Shown here: positions 46,288 to 54,436 of the stretch, piece after piece
Numbering within the stretch: position 1 is the stretch's first letter
How the letters are laid out: each line of letters starts with the position of its first letter
DNA from: [Muricauda] lutisoli (nom. illeg.)
GTDB taxonomy: Bacteria > Bacteroidota > Bacteroidia > Flavobacteriales > Flavobacteriaceae
Length of the DNA: 64,000 bases
Reading direction: 5' to 3'
NCBI RefSeq assembly: GCF_017313105.1
Contig: NZ_JAFLND010000001.1
Coordinates: 744,001 to 808,000, forward strand
Program-made: the position numbers and the translations under genes
Notes under the pieces: generated by a model
Told to the model about the DNA's origin: nothing
The model's input: only the letters and a program-made list of their open reading frames with translations
The model's database searches: none

Positions 46288-46677
46288 ATGGGAATATTTG
46301 ACAGCGTCTTCGGAAAGAAGGAGAAAACAAAAAAGGAAAAGAAAGCATTGCCGTGGATCCAATTGGAGTCTTTTGACCAATTGGAAGCGATCGCGGAAAA
46401 CTCAAAAAACAAACCTCAGGTGATCTACAAGCACTCCAGTACGTGCGGTATAAGTAGAATGGTGTTGAACATGTTCACCGAGTCTTACGATACAGATTTG
46501 GATATAGACCTGTATTTTTTAACGATACAGCAACATAGGGATGTGTCCAACGCAATTGAGGACAAGTTCGGGGTTAGGCACGAGTCCCCTCAACTATTGA
46601 TCATTAAAAACGGAGAGGTGGTTTTTCACACTTCGCACGGTGCCATTTCGGATACGGACCTTACAAAGTACTTATAA
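46288..46677 (+). CDS. ytxJ: Bacillithiol-system redox-active protein YtxJ family
   Basis: 129 residues, thioredoxin-like fold. A basic N-terminal segment (KKEKTKKEKK) precedes the domain PQVIYKHSSTCGISRMVLNM, where a single Cys sits in the position of the thioredoxin active site, and DIDLYFLTIQQHRDVSNAI then ESPQLLIIKNGEVVFHTSHG. The family (DUF2847) is thought to be a monothiol bacilliredoxin that removes bacillithiol from proteins; in this organism that is inference. Divergent from clpB, and a strong terminator follows. Confidence 0.87.
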   Translation: MGIFDSVFGKKEKTKKEKKALPWIQLESFDQLEAIAENSKNKPQVIYKHSSTCGISRMVLNMFTESYDTDLDIDLYFLTIQQHRDVSNAIEDKFGVRHESPQLLIIKNGEVVFHTSHGAISDTDLTKYL

Positions 46678-46682
46678 AAACG

Positions 46683-46710
46683 AAAGCCCCGAATCAACGG
46701 GGCTTTTTTT
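46683..46710. terminator. Bidirectional terminator after ytxJ
   Basis: AGCCCCG (46685-46691) pairs with CGGGGCT (46698-46704), T-run to 46710 and an A-rich left flank; shared with the convergent lipoprotein gene. Confidence 0.9.
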
Positions 46711-47893
46711 AATTGAACTGATATTGTGAGACAATGCTCTTGAGGCGCAATTTTAGGTCCTCTCCTGCATCGTAGACCATTTGTTCGTTGGAGGGAAATG
46801 GAACTTCCCTGGCGTTCAAGTACAGCATCAAATCATCTTCCAAAGCCCTCTTATCACCTTGATAGTTGGCGAAGATGTGTTCAAAGATAAATTCGCTGGA
46901 CAGGGGGTAGGAATTGATTTCCTGCCCGTTTCTAAGGTCCGTAAAGCTGATTTTTGCTCCGATCTGGGCACTTTTAGTTTGCGTAAACTGGAACAATTTG
47001 CAAGTAACAGTTCGCATCTTGTCCACTTTTATTTTGTTACCCAGACTATCCTTCACCACATTTCCATCAGCATCCAAAAGGTATTGCCATCCATCTTTGA
47101 TTTGTCTTTCTTTAATCACCTGTGTCTCGTTGATACGCTCAGGGGACACATTGATCTCCATGAAATCCAGATTCATGGCATAATCATATTTTACGCTTTC
47201 CAAAGGATTGGTGTGGTATTGCAACCAGAAATTGTCAATACCGAAAGCATTAAAATCCAAAAGTTCAGTTTCCAAACGCTCAGGAATGATCTGTTGGGTC
47301 TGATTTGCGATATCAACCCTAACAAACTCCAATCCTTTATTGTAGGCTTCATCCATTTTGGCGACGGTTTCCCTGTACCCTGGATTTATCTCCTGCAAAT
47401 ACTTTAGATCTTCGTAAGCGGTTCTGTAATCGGTTTTGTATTTGGCAGATGCCAATAGATTCAAAGCGTTTTGGTACAAATGTTCGGAAAGGTCGTCCTT
47501 GGTGTTTAAAATTCTGTTATCGTAGTTCACAAAACTGAATTCGGCCGTTCTTCCCTCGTCTTCGATATACAATGGTAATAGCGGTCTAATGCGTTGTTGA
47601 ATCTGCTTCAATTGCAAATATTTATTGTAGATGGTCTCCAGATTGGATGGGTTACCATCATTTTGGAGAAAAGCAATTTCCTGCTGTTCCCTTTGGGTGT
47701 TTTTGGCAAATGCTTCTTCCAATAAAATAATATATTCCTGATGTCCTTTTTTGGTCTTGTTCTCGGCCAAGTTTTTAATGGCCTTGTTCATGGCCGCGGA
47801 ATAATTACCCGTATTCAGGGCCTCCTGTGTTTTCTTTACGCCACTACAAGCGCTTAAAACTATAATCGTGGTTAAGAGTAAAACTTTTTTCAT
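46709..47893 (-). CDS. Lipoprotein of unknown function with helical repeats
   Basis: 394 residues from the ATG at 47893. Lipoprotein signal MKKVLLLTTIIVLSAC. The mature N-terminal half is TPR-like (KKTQEALNTGNYSAAMNKAI and LNLLASAKYKTDYRTAYEDL), the C-terminal half is beta-rich with acidic and aromatic residues (TELLDFNAFGIDNFWLQYHT, and VTCKLFQFTQTKSAQIGAKI). I do not recognise a named family. Promoter TTG-N18-TAAAGTTG (47928-47900) is followed by six bases and the ATG, again a leaderless layout. A terminator is shared with ytxJ. Confidence 0.82.
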   Translation of the reverse strand: MKKVLLLTTIIVLSACSGVKKTQEALNTGNYSAAMNKAIKNLAENKTKKGHQEYIILLEEAFAKNTQREQQEIAFLQNDGNPSNLETIYNKYLQLKQIQQRIRPLLPLYIEDEGRTAEFSFVNYDNRILNTKDDLSEHLYQNALNLLASAKYKTDYRTAYEDLKYLQEINPGYRETVAKMDEAYNKGLEFVRVDIANQTQQIIPERLETELLDFNAFGIDNFWLQYHTNPLESVKYDYAMNLDFMEINVSPERINETQVIKERQIKDGWQYLLDADGNVVKDSLGNKIKVDKMRTVTCKLFQFTQTKSAQIGAKISFTDLRNGQEINSYPLSSEFIFEHIFANYQGDKRALEDDLMLYLNAREVPFPSNEQMVYDAGEDLKLRLKSIVSQYQFN

Positions 47894-47899
47894 ACTGGT

Positions 47900-47928
47900 C
47901 AACTTTATGGTTGTTTAGGGAGATTCAA
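47900..47928 (-). promoter_or_regulatory. Promoter of the 46709-47893 lipoprotein gene, leaderless arrangement
   Basis: TTG (47928-47926), 18-base spacer, TAAAGTTG (47907-47900; one mismatch). The ATG at 47893 lies seven bases from the final G. Confidence 0.5.
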
Positions 47929-48134
47929 TAGCTGTGCCAAAAATCCTCACCCTATTAACGAAAAAGGACGCACGGTAGTATATTTTTGATAAAAAGCTTT
48001 GAAAACAGTAGTCCAGTGCCTCATTCCATTTTTTTAAAAATTGTTAATTGTCGTTTGATAAAATTAGGTCCCGATTGCATTTTAATAGATGGAAATCCCC
48101 TTTCAATTCGTAATTTTACGCCCTTAATTAAACA

Positions 48135-49418
48135 ATGGGCAACATGCAACGAGACCAGAAAATTTTTGAACTTATAGCGCAAGAGAAAGAAAGACAGTTG
48201 GAAGGTATTGAACTGATAGCTTCCGAAAACTTTGTAAGTCCACAGGTAATGGAAGCCGCTGGATCCGTACTTACAAATAAATATGCCGAAGGATACCCTG
48301 GAAAGCGCTATTATGGTGGTTGCGAAGTGGTGGACCAAGTGGAACAGTTGGCCATAGACCGAGCCAAGGAATTGTTCGGTGCTGTTTATGCAAACGTTCA
48401 GCCGCACTCAGGCTCACAGGCCAATGCATCCGTTTACCATGCTTGCCTTAACCCAGGAGATACTATTTTAGGTTTCGATTTGTCCCACGGGGGGCATTTG
48501 ACCCATGGTTCGCCCGTAAATTTCTCAGGGAAGTTGTATAATCCCGTTTTTTATGGTGTTGATGAGGAAACTGGTTTATTGAATTATGACAAAATCCAGG
48601 AAATCGCCGATAAGGAAAAGCCCAAATTGATTATTGCCGGTGCCTCTGCCTATTCCAGGGATATGGATTTTAAACGTTTCCGTGAAATCGCGGATAGTGT
48701 CGACGCTATTTTGTTGGCAGACATATCCCACCCCGCAGGATTGATCGCGAAAGGTATTTTGAGCGATCCTATCCCACATTGCCACATTGTTACCACCACA
48801 ACCCACAAAACCCTGCGCGGTCCGCGCGGAGGTCTTATTTTGATGGGAGAAAACTTTGAAAACCCATTTGGTATCAAACTAAAAAATGGAAACTTGAGAA
48901 AAATGTCGGGTCTTTTGGATTTGGCGGTATTCCCTGGTAACCAAGGAGGTCCATTGGAGCACATAATCGCTGCCAAGGCCGTTGCTTTTGGCGAAGCACT
49001 CTCCGATGAGTTTTTGCACTACATGGTCCAAGTGAAGAAAAATGCTGCTGCTATGGCCAAAGCGTTTATGGACAAGGATTACAAAGTGATTTCTGGAGGA
49101 ACTGACAACCACATGATGTTGATAGACCTTAGAAACAAAGGTATTACGGGCAAAGATGCAGAAAAGGTATTGGAGCACGCTGCTATTACCGCCAACAAAA
49201 ATATGGTTCCATTTGATGATAAATCTCCATTTATTACCTCTGGAATACGTTTTGGAACTTCGGCCATTACCACAAGAGGTCTTAAGGAAGCCGATATGGA
49301 AACCATTGTAGGCTTTATAGATGAGATTATTACCGATGCGGAGAACGAGAAGAAGGTAGCCGAGATAAAACAAAAGGTCAACGACTTAATGAAATCGCGA
49401 CCTTTGTTCAGTGTTTAG
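48135..49418 (+). CDS. glyA: Serine hydroxymethyltransferase
   Basis: 427 residues. PLP enzyme converting serine and tetrahydrofolate to glycine and methylene-THF. Motifs: [48 protein letters not shown], and the PLP Lys in [15 protein letters not shown]. An alternative ATG at 48144 removes three residues. A -7-like TAATTTTA (48111-48118) precedes the gene. The convergent neighbour of unknown function ends 15 bases away. Confidence 0.96.
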   Translation: MGNMQRDQKIFELIAQEKERQLEGIELIASENFVSPQVMEAAGSVLTNKYAEGYPGKRYYGGCEVVDQVEQLAIDRAKELFGAVYANVQPHSGSQANASVYHACLNPGDTILGFDLSHGGHLTHGSPVNFSGKLYNPVFYGVDEETGLLNYDKIQEIADKEKPKLIIAGASAYSRDMDFKRFREIADSVDAILLADISHPAGLIAKGILSDPIPHCHIVTTTTHKTLRGPRGGLILMGENFENPFGIKLKNGNLRKMSGLLDLAVFPGNQGGPLEHIIAAKAVAFGEALSDEFLHYMVQVKKNAAAMAKAFMDKDYKVISGGTDNHMMLIDLRNKGITGKDAEKVLEHAAITANKNMVPFDDKSPFITSGIRFGTSAITTRGLKEADMETIVGFIDEIITDAENEKKVAEIKQKVNDLMKSRPLFSV

Positions 49419-49433
49419 TATTTGCTTGTGAGG

Positions 49434-50141
49434 TTATTCATATAGGGAAATACCCTCTTCATAAAGTTTCTTTTTACCAAGAGAGTAAATAAGGGCTTCG
49501 TGCTCTTGTTTTTTGTCAAAGTACAAGCCCCAATAGTCAAAGTAGTTGCATTCGATACAGTCGTTGCTATTTATGGAGGTGTCTTCAAAAACAGGGATAA
49601 AAACTTCATACGGCATTTCGGTCAATCCTTTGGTGAAATATATGAAGTGCTTACCGATGGTGGTTAAAAGGGCACCGATTTGTTCCGGTATGCTGTACTG
49701 ATAAAGTCTTGTTATAATTATGGAGGTATCCAAAAAGTGCATGGATATTTCCATTATATCTGCTGGATAGGTACTTTGTTCATTTAATTTATCTAGGGCC
49801 CCACTTACTACAAGTGAAATATCGGTACTGCTTTCTTCGGATAAGGAATAATTGACCCAGTCGCCATTGTTAAAATGTCTTAGGCAATCCGTTATGCCAA
49901 AATTAAAATGTAGGTCAATCACCAAATCCAGCTTTCCTTCAACCCTATTTTGTTTGCAACGAAGTTTGGCGTTGGCAAAAAAGTGCTTTTCCAAGACTTT
50001 TAAAAAATCATCCAAGCCCTCTGTGGCCTCGTATGTTTTTGCGCCTTGAGCGTTGTTTTTATTGTTGAATTTGTTAGGGAACGGCATGTTGATTGAATTC
50101 CAATTTTCTTTCAACATAAAATTAGAATGAATCTTTTGCAT
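49434..50141 (-). CDS. Protein of unknown function
   Basis: 235 residues, soluble, acidic; no signal peptide or membrane segment. Visible features: a Lys/Asn-rich N-terminus (NKFNNKNNAQGAKTY), a mixed alpha/beta body with DLVIDLHFNFGITDCLRHF, LLTTIGKHFIYFTKG, and a C-terminal aromatic and Cys patch (DCIECNYFDYWGLYFDKK). I do not recognise the family. Alternative starts are ATG 50117 and 50087. A 6-bp inverted repeat GGATTA-N4-TAATCC (50143-50158) lies just before the first ATG. It sits downstream of a two-component pair, so it could be regulated by it. Confidence 0.72.
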   Translation of the reverse strand: MQKIHSNFMLKENWNSINMPFPNKFNNKNNAQGAKTYEATEGLDDFLKVLEKHFFANAKLRCKQNRVEGKLDLVIDLHFNFGITDCLRHFNNGDWVNYSLSEESSTDISLVVSGALDKLNEQSTYPADIMEISMHFLDTSIIITRLYQYSIPEQIGALLTTIGKHFIYFTKGLTEMPYEVFIPVFEDTSINSNDCIECNYFDYWGLYFDKKQEHEALIYSLGKKKLYEEGISLYE

Positions 50142-50142
50142 A

Positions 50143-50158
50143 GGATTACAGATAATCC
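50143..50158. promoter_or_regulatory. Inverted repeat GGATTACAGATAATCC before the 49434-50141 gene
   Basis: Six-bp arms with four-base loop, placed two bases upstream of the ATG at 50141; an operator or a leader hairpin if the start is downstream. Confidence 0.35.
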
Positions 50159-50262
50159 TTAAAAATTCTGGGGTTTTCCCCTTGTTTGTAAGATTTTATG
50201 GTGATTTTAAACTTAAACCAACCACAAATGGTATGCGCTTAGTCTTTTTTAGGTATGGTCCA

Positions 50263-50931
50263 TTAAATGAAACCTCTGTTTTTTGCCGCCAAAATCAACG
50301 CCAAATCATTTTCGTTCTCGGTGCCGAACAATGTTTTTAAGTGGCGCTTCCTATTTTCAATGGAGGAGGGGGAGAGCCTAATAAATTTTTCCAGATCCTT
50401 GTTTTTGGTTCCCTTGGAAAGATGGTAGAGAATCTGTTTGTCCTTTTCATCAATTTCAATGTCGTTGGCCATTTTCTTTCTAATGGCTCCCAATGCCTTG
50501 GATGAATAATACGGCGGATCCAACATTATTGTTTTTACTGCATCTTCAAGCGTTTTTGGGTCTATATCGGTCTTTACCAAATATCCATCGGGGTCCACGG
50601 ATTTTAAAATACTGTTGATTCGAAAATTATCACTAAAAGAAGACATAAAAACAATTTTGCTATCAGGTACAATCTTGCGGGCCAATATTCCCAAGTCTTC
50701 ACCGGTATAAGGTTGCTCCTCATTAGGGGCAAATAATTGAACATCCAAGAACAAAATATCGTACTGAAAAGAATTTACCGAGTCCTCGATCAGTTTTTTT
50801 CCCGTATCGTAGGAGGTGGCTGTATCAACAATTATATTGTATCCTTCAAATTCGATGCCTTCGAGTATAAACTTATACCCTAGCATGGTCATTTCGTGAT
50901 CATCGATTGCCAGTATTCTCAATGTTTTCAT
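50263..50931 (-). CDS. LuxR/NarL-type response regulator
   Basis: 222 residues. The receiver (1-135) has LAIDDHEMTMLGYKFILEG with acidic pair Asp10-Asp11, the phospho-acceptor in DILFLDVQLF, and VFMSSFSDN and YLVKTD with the conserved Lys. The receiver has an insertion around the phosphorylation loop (FAPNEEQPYTGED). A LuxR-type HTH follows (QILYHLSKGTKNKDLEKFIR and LSPSSIENRKRHLKTLFG). It is the partner of the kinase gene ending 31 bases upstream. Confidence 0.9.
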   Translation of the reverse strand: MKTLRILAIDDHEMTMLGYKFILEGIEFEGYNIIVDTATSYDTGKKLIEDSVNSFQYDILFLDVQLFAPNEEQPYTGEDLGILARKIVPDSKIVFMSSFSDNFRINSILKSVDPDGYLVKTDIDPKTLEDAVKTIMLDPPYYSSKALGAIRKKMANDIEIDEKDKQILYHLSKGTKNKDLEKFIRLSPSSIENRKRHLKTLFGTENENDLALILAAKNRGFI

Positions 50932-50961
50932 TGTAGGTTTTATCTTTTTTTAATGGGGGAT

Positions 50962-53061
50962 TTAGGCATTTAGTGCATTTATTTTCTCTGTGACACCCAA
51001 TTCCATGTATTTGGCAGGTATCATTACTTTAATCTCAGTTCCTATTCCTGGTTTACTATCAATATCCAACTTTCCTTTGATCTTTTTTACCCTGGAAATT
51101 ATATTTCTAAGGCCGATTCCTTTCTTTTTCTTATCAATATTAAATCCAACACCATCGTCTACAATGGTAAGTTTTAAAATATCGTCCACTACGGTAAATG
51201 AAATGGATACATTTTTACTTTTTGCGTGCTTCACGCAGTTTTTCAAGGATTCTTGAATAATCCTGTATGTATTGATCTTAATGTCCCCGAGTAAATTGTC
51301 CCAAGGTACTTTGTTGTCGTAGGTAAAGGAACAAGATATCCCGGAAGATTTTTCAATACCATCGATCATATCTTCCAACGATACTATAAAATTATGGAAT
51401 TTTTCATAGGAGGCATGGTTAAGTTCATGGGAAATGGTCCGTATTTCTTCTTCAACTCCCTGCAATTTTTCAATAAGAGCTGCCCTTTGTTCAATGGAGG
51501 CTTGGTCCTCACGTTCGTTAAGCCCGCTCAAAATCAAGCGTATGCCCAACATTTCTCCCAAAATACCATCGTGTAGCTCTTCAGAAATACGTTTTTGCTC
51601 CAACTGTTTCCCTTCCTCCAGCTTTCCTTGTTGCGAGAGCATCAAATTATAGATTTCTTGGTTGCTTTCTTGTTGACGCTGTTTAAATTTTAATTGATTA
51701 TTGCTTACATAAAGCGAAACAATGACCATAAAGCCGATACCAAAAACAACGAGCAGCATTGCGGCATATATCCATACTTGCTTTTCCTTGGCCAGGATTT
51801 GATTTTCCTCGATAATATCATCCGTTTCCATGCGAATACGGGCAAACTTGTCGCGCTTGGTGCGTTCCTCCTCTTTAATAGCTTCATTTAATTGAAAATA
51901 CTCCTCGAAATACGATTGTGAATGGGCAGGGTCCAATCTGTTCAGTAATCTCAGGGCATCCAATGATCGATCATTGTTATAGGTTTCACGGGCAATGCTG
52001 TAAGCCTCTTTGGCTTCATCTATTGCCTTATCGGTCATTCCCTTGGTAGCTAATATTTCGGCGCGAAAATAATTAAGTCGCGCTTTATCGTAACGATTAC
52101 CAGATAAAGAATTAATTAAAAAAGCTTCTTCTAAAAGTTGTTCTGCCTGCTCGGTATTATTGTCAACTTTTAGTATGGCATAGGCAAGACTGCCCAGTGC
52201 TTTTTCGTAGGTTTCCGGCAACTCTGATTTCAGGTTGTTATCATTCAGTAGTTGTTCATAAGATTGTTTTGCTTTTTCGAAATCACCAGAATTTAGATAA
52301 ACACTGGCAATATTGTTTTCGATCTTCCATATCAGCTTACTATTGTCAGCCCTATTAGATTTGTATAAATATTCTTTGGCTTTATTGTATGAGGCTATTG
52401 ATTTTTCACTGTCCCCCATTCCATTGGCCAAAACACCTAATATATTGTAAGCATTATACAATCTGTAATTGTCTTCAAGGTCATCAAAAATCTTGACTGC
52501 GGCAGTAGCGTTAATTTCGCCGCCCAAGTAGTCCTTGTAGGAATCCTGTACTCTGGCCATACTATAAAAAATGCGGGCTCTGAGTGATTTTGATGTGGAA
52601 TCTACAGGTAATTGCTCAAAACTTTTCAATGCTTTTTTGTAATGGTAAAATGAACTGTCCGTAACCCCTTGGGAATTGAAAAATCCAGCTAAGTCCCAAT
52701 GCGAGTACCCTAGAATGGTATTGTCTTTCAAGTTTTGCGACATTTCCAAGAGCAATTTATTTGTCCTCCTGAATTCAAGGGAATCCTCTAATCTTTTGTA
52801 AGCAAGCGAAATTTCCGAAAGTTGTTTTAACTGAACGGTGTCCTGCGATAATTCAGTAGTCAGTTTTTCAGCATCCGTTAAGTAAGATTTTCTATCCTGT
52901 AATGGGAGTTCCTTGGCCGTTTTGGCAATACTGATCAGTTCTTGAATAGAATCTACCTTAGATTTGGAAACCGATTCTTTTTCGGAGGTCTGCTGTGTAC
53001 ATCCCCATAAAAGAAGGATCAATAGTAAATAGGTTCCGTTTTTCAAGTTGAATAAGTTCAT
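50962..53061 (-). CDS. TPR-containing hybrid-free sensor histidine kinase (HisKA_3), lipoprotein-like
   Basis: 699 residues from the ATG at 53061. The N-terminus has a lipoprotein signal (YLLLILLLWGC), unusual for a kinase. Periplasmic TPR repeats span about 70-400 (YSMARVQDSYKDYLGGEINA, NIASVYLNSGDFEKAKQSYE and more). One transmembrane segment at about 433-455 (VWIYAAMLLVVFGIGFMVIV). The HisKA_3 site is ISEELHDGILGEMLGIRL with the phospho-His; the ATPase domain has QESLKNCVKHAKSK and DDGVGFN, GIGLRNIISR. It pairs with the LuxR-type regulator downstream. An earlier in-frame ATG (53094) is less likely. Confidence 0.9.
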   Translation of the reverse strand: MNLFNLKNGTYLLLILLLWGCTQQTSEKESVSKSKVDSIQELISIAKTAKELPLQDRKSYLTDAEKLTTELSQDTVQLKQLSEISLAYKRLEDSLEFRRTNKLLLEMSQNLKDNTILGYSHWDLAGFFNSQGVTDSSFYHYKKALKSFEQLPVDSTSKSLRARIFYSMARVQDSYKDYLGGEINATAAVKIFDDLEDNYRLYNAYNILGVLANGMGDSEKSIASYNKAKEYLYKSNRADNSKLIWKIENNIASVYLNSGDFEKAKQSYEQLLNDNNLKSELPETYEKALGSLAYAILKVDNNTEQAEQLLEEAFLINSLSGNRYDKARLNYFRAEILATKGMTDKAIDEAKEAYSIARETYNNDRSLDALRLLNRLDPAHSQSYFEEYFQLNEAIKEEERTKRDKFARIRMETDDIIEENQILAKEKQVWIYAAMLLVVFGIGFMVIVSLYVSNNQLKFKQRQQESNQEIYNLMLSQQGKLEEGKQLEQKRISEELHDGILGEMLGIRLILSGLNEREDQASIEQRAALIEKLQGVEEEIRTISHELNHASYEKFHNFIVSLEDMIDGIEKSSGISCSFTYDNKVPWDNLLGDIKINTYRIIQESLKNCVKHAKSKNVSISFTVVDDILKLTIVDDGVGFNIDKKKKGIGLRNIISRVKKIKGKLDIDSKPGIGTEIKVMIPAKYMELGVTEKINALNA

Positions 53062-53081
53062 TAAATAAAATCCAAGGTAAC

Positions 53082-53114
53082 AAAAAAGCCCCAAATCTCT
53101 TAAGGTTTGGGGCT
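53082..53114 (-). terminator. Terminator between small secreted gene and sensor kinase gene
   Basis: AGCCCCAAA (53087-53095) pairs with TTTGGGGCT (53106-53114); on the minus strand it is followed by a U-run (53087-53082). It ends the transcript of the small gene at 53136-53360. Confidence 0.8.
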
Positions 53115-53135
53115 CTGGTCAATATAGATGTCTAA

Positions 53136-53360
53136 TTATAGTTGACGCTCATCGCTCAAACTACTGGCCAAACGCCTTCGACTTTTATTTTCTATGCCAA
53201 TACGTACTTGATGAATTAAACTTTTCCTCTTGGTAATAGTGGACACCCTTTCTTTCTTAGTTCGGATACTGGGATTGTCCATAACCATTGTATCAGTTAC
53301 ATTTAAGAACATTATACATAAAACAGGCAGGTACAAAGTTGTGCGTAGCATTGATTTCAT
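53136..53360 (-). CDS. Small secreted basic protein of unknown function
   Basis: 74 residues from the ATG at 53360. An N-terminal hydrophobic signal (LRTTLYLPVLCIMFLNV) is followed by a strongly basic mature part rich in Lys, Arg and Thr (IRTKKERVSTITKRKSLIH, ENKSRRRLASSLSDE). No family recognised. Perfect promoter element TACTTTTG (53374-53367) lies six bases before the ATG, so the mRNA should be leaderless; a terminator follows at 53082-53114. So it is a stand-alone unit between a LytTR regulator and a sensor kinase. Real gene status rests on promoter, terminator and signal peptide. Confidence 0.6.
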   Translation of the reverse strand: MKSMLRTTLYLPVLCIMFLNVTDTMVMDNPSIRTKKERVSTITKRKSLIHQVRIGIENKSRRRLASSLSDERQL

Positions 53361-53366
53361 CTTTGG

Positions 53367-53374
53367 CAAAAGTA
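53367..53374 (-). promoter_or_regulatory. -7 promoter element (TACTTTTG) of the small secreted gene, leaderless arrangement
   Basis: Perfect TAnnTTTG, six bases from the ATG at 53360; it lies just downstream of the stop of the small lipoprotein gene. Confidence 0.55.
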
Positions 53375-53392
53375 AATGGGGCGGTTATCTTG

Positions 53393-53557
53393 TTAAGTGC
53401 GATCGTCTGGATCAACTACATCACCATCAGTAGCATTCTGGTCCATTTGTAGTTGCTGGAACATTGCTTCGGTTTCCTGTACATCACTTTCTGCTTCGCA
53501 AGAGTAGAATCCAACGGTCAATAGTGCCAATGCTAAAATGCTAAATACTTTTCTCAT
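53393..53557 (-). CDS. Very small lipoprotein (54 residues)
   Basis: 54 residues. It begins MRKVFSILALALLTVGFYSC, a textbook lipoprotein signal with the lipidated Cys at residue 20, followed by a short acidic tail (EAESDVQETEAMF ... DGDVVDPDDRT). No known family. Upstream, between this gene and the stop of the LytTR regulator gene, is a perfect 16-bp direct repeat with a 21-bp period (53658-53694), which fits LytTR binding. A weak -7 element TATTTTAG lies at 53603-53596. It is a likely regulated, cell-surface or periplasmic peptide. Confidence 0.65.
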   Translation of the reverse strand: MRKVFSILALALLTVGFYSCEAESDVQETEAMFQQLQMDQNATDGDVVDPDDRT

Positions 53558-53657
53558 AATGTTTGTTTTTAGGTGTAAATATTAGGTCTATACCACTAAA
53601 ATAGAAGGCATTTTGAGCAGAAAGGCTACTTACAAATGGGGGATAGTATTTGCAGGG

Positions 53658-53694
53658 AATCTGAAAGAATTCTAACGTAATCTGAAAGAATTCT
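53658..53694. promoter_or_regulatory. Perfect 16-bp direct repeat, 21-bp period (candidate LytTR operator)
   Basis: AATCTGAAAGAATTCT occurs at 53658-53673 and 53679-53694, start-to-start 21 bp, i.e. two helical turns. LytTR-domain regulators bind paired direct repeats about 21-22 bp apart. It ends two bases from the LytTR gene stop and about 100 bases upstream of the small lipoprotein start. Confidence 0.6.
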
Positions 53695-53695
53695 G

Positions 53696-54430
53696 CTAAT
53701 TAAGGGTGTTTGTTGTGGTTTTGGAGAGCATTTCTTTAAGCCTATCCACTTTATCCTTATAGGTTTTGGAAAAAGGAAGTTCCTCTTCCTCACCATTTTT
53801 TAGGCTGCAGATGGATTTACCGTAGTTAATACGTGAAACATAGCTACTATTAAGGATATAGCTTTGGTGCACACGTATAAAATTCTTAGGCAACTTTTCT
53901 TCAAAGGACTTTAAGGTCTTGAACGCACTGATGACACTGCCGTCTTTCATAAAAAAATCCGTGGTGTTGTTATCGGATTTTAGATATAGAATGTTATTGG
54001 TGTCCAGATACCGATAGTCTTTATAGGATTTCAGACAAATCGTAGAGGGTGTATCTTGCTTTGGGTGCAGTTTTCTTAAACGTAGAATCGTTTTTCTGAT
54101 ATCGAACTCGTTATGCGGCAAGATCCAATAATCGAAAAAACCGCTTTTGATCGCATTGTAAGCGTATTTTTTTGATTTTGCATAGCCTATGATAAGGGGT
54201 AGGGTCTGCATATACTGGTTGAGTTCGGTAACCATTTGGAAGTAATCCATACCATCTTCCCCGAGATTGACAAGCACCAGGTCCGGATTGTATTTTAAAA
54301 TGGAATTAAGACCGGAAGGAGCCGTGGTGTCAACACCCGCACAAACCAAATCTTGGTACTCCTCCAAATACAGCTGTAACTGTAGTTTTGAGGATGCGTC
54401 CGAATCGATTATGTTGTAGGTGTATTCCAT
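53696..54430 (-). CDS. LytTR-family regulator with degenerate receiver domain
   Basis: 244 residues from the ATG at 54430. The N-terminal receiver-like domain (1-125) starts MEYTYNIIDSDASSKLQLQL; at the phospho-acceptor position it reads PDLVLVNLGEDGMDYF, i.e. Asn where Asp is expected, so phosphorylation there is unlikely. The C-terminal LytTR domain (about 145-240) has NILYLKSDNNTTDFFMKDG, FEEKLPKNFIRVHQSYILN and SRINYGKSICSLKNGEEEEL then PFSKTYKD. It binds DNA; the 21-bp-period repeat right after its stop is a candidate target. No dedicated LytS-type kinase is adjacent. Confidence 0.88.
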   Translation of the reverse strand: MEYTYNIIDSDASSKLQLQLYLEEYQDLVCAGVDTTAPSGLNSILKYNPDLVLVNLGEDGMDYFQMVTELNQYMQTLPLIIGYAKSKKYAYNAIKSGFFDYWILPHNEFDIRKTILRLRKLHPKQDTPSTICLKSYKDYRYLDTNNILYLKSDNNTTDFFMKDGSVISAFKTLKSFEEKLPKNFIRVHQSYILNSSYVSRINYGKSICSLKNGEEEELPFSKTYKDKVDRLKEMLSKTTTNTLN

Positions 54431-54436
54431 GTGCAA

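Noticed and set aside
47986..48177. 63-codon plus-strand ORF upstream of glyA
   Set aside because: No signal, motif or promoter; it overlaps the glyA start in another frame and looks like chance.
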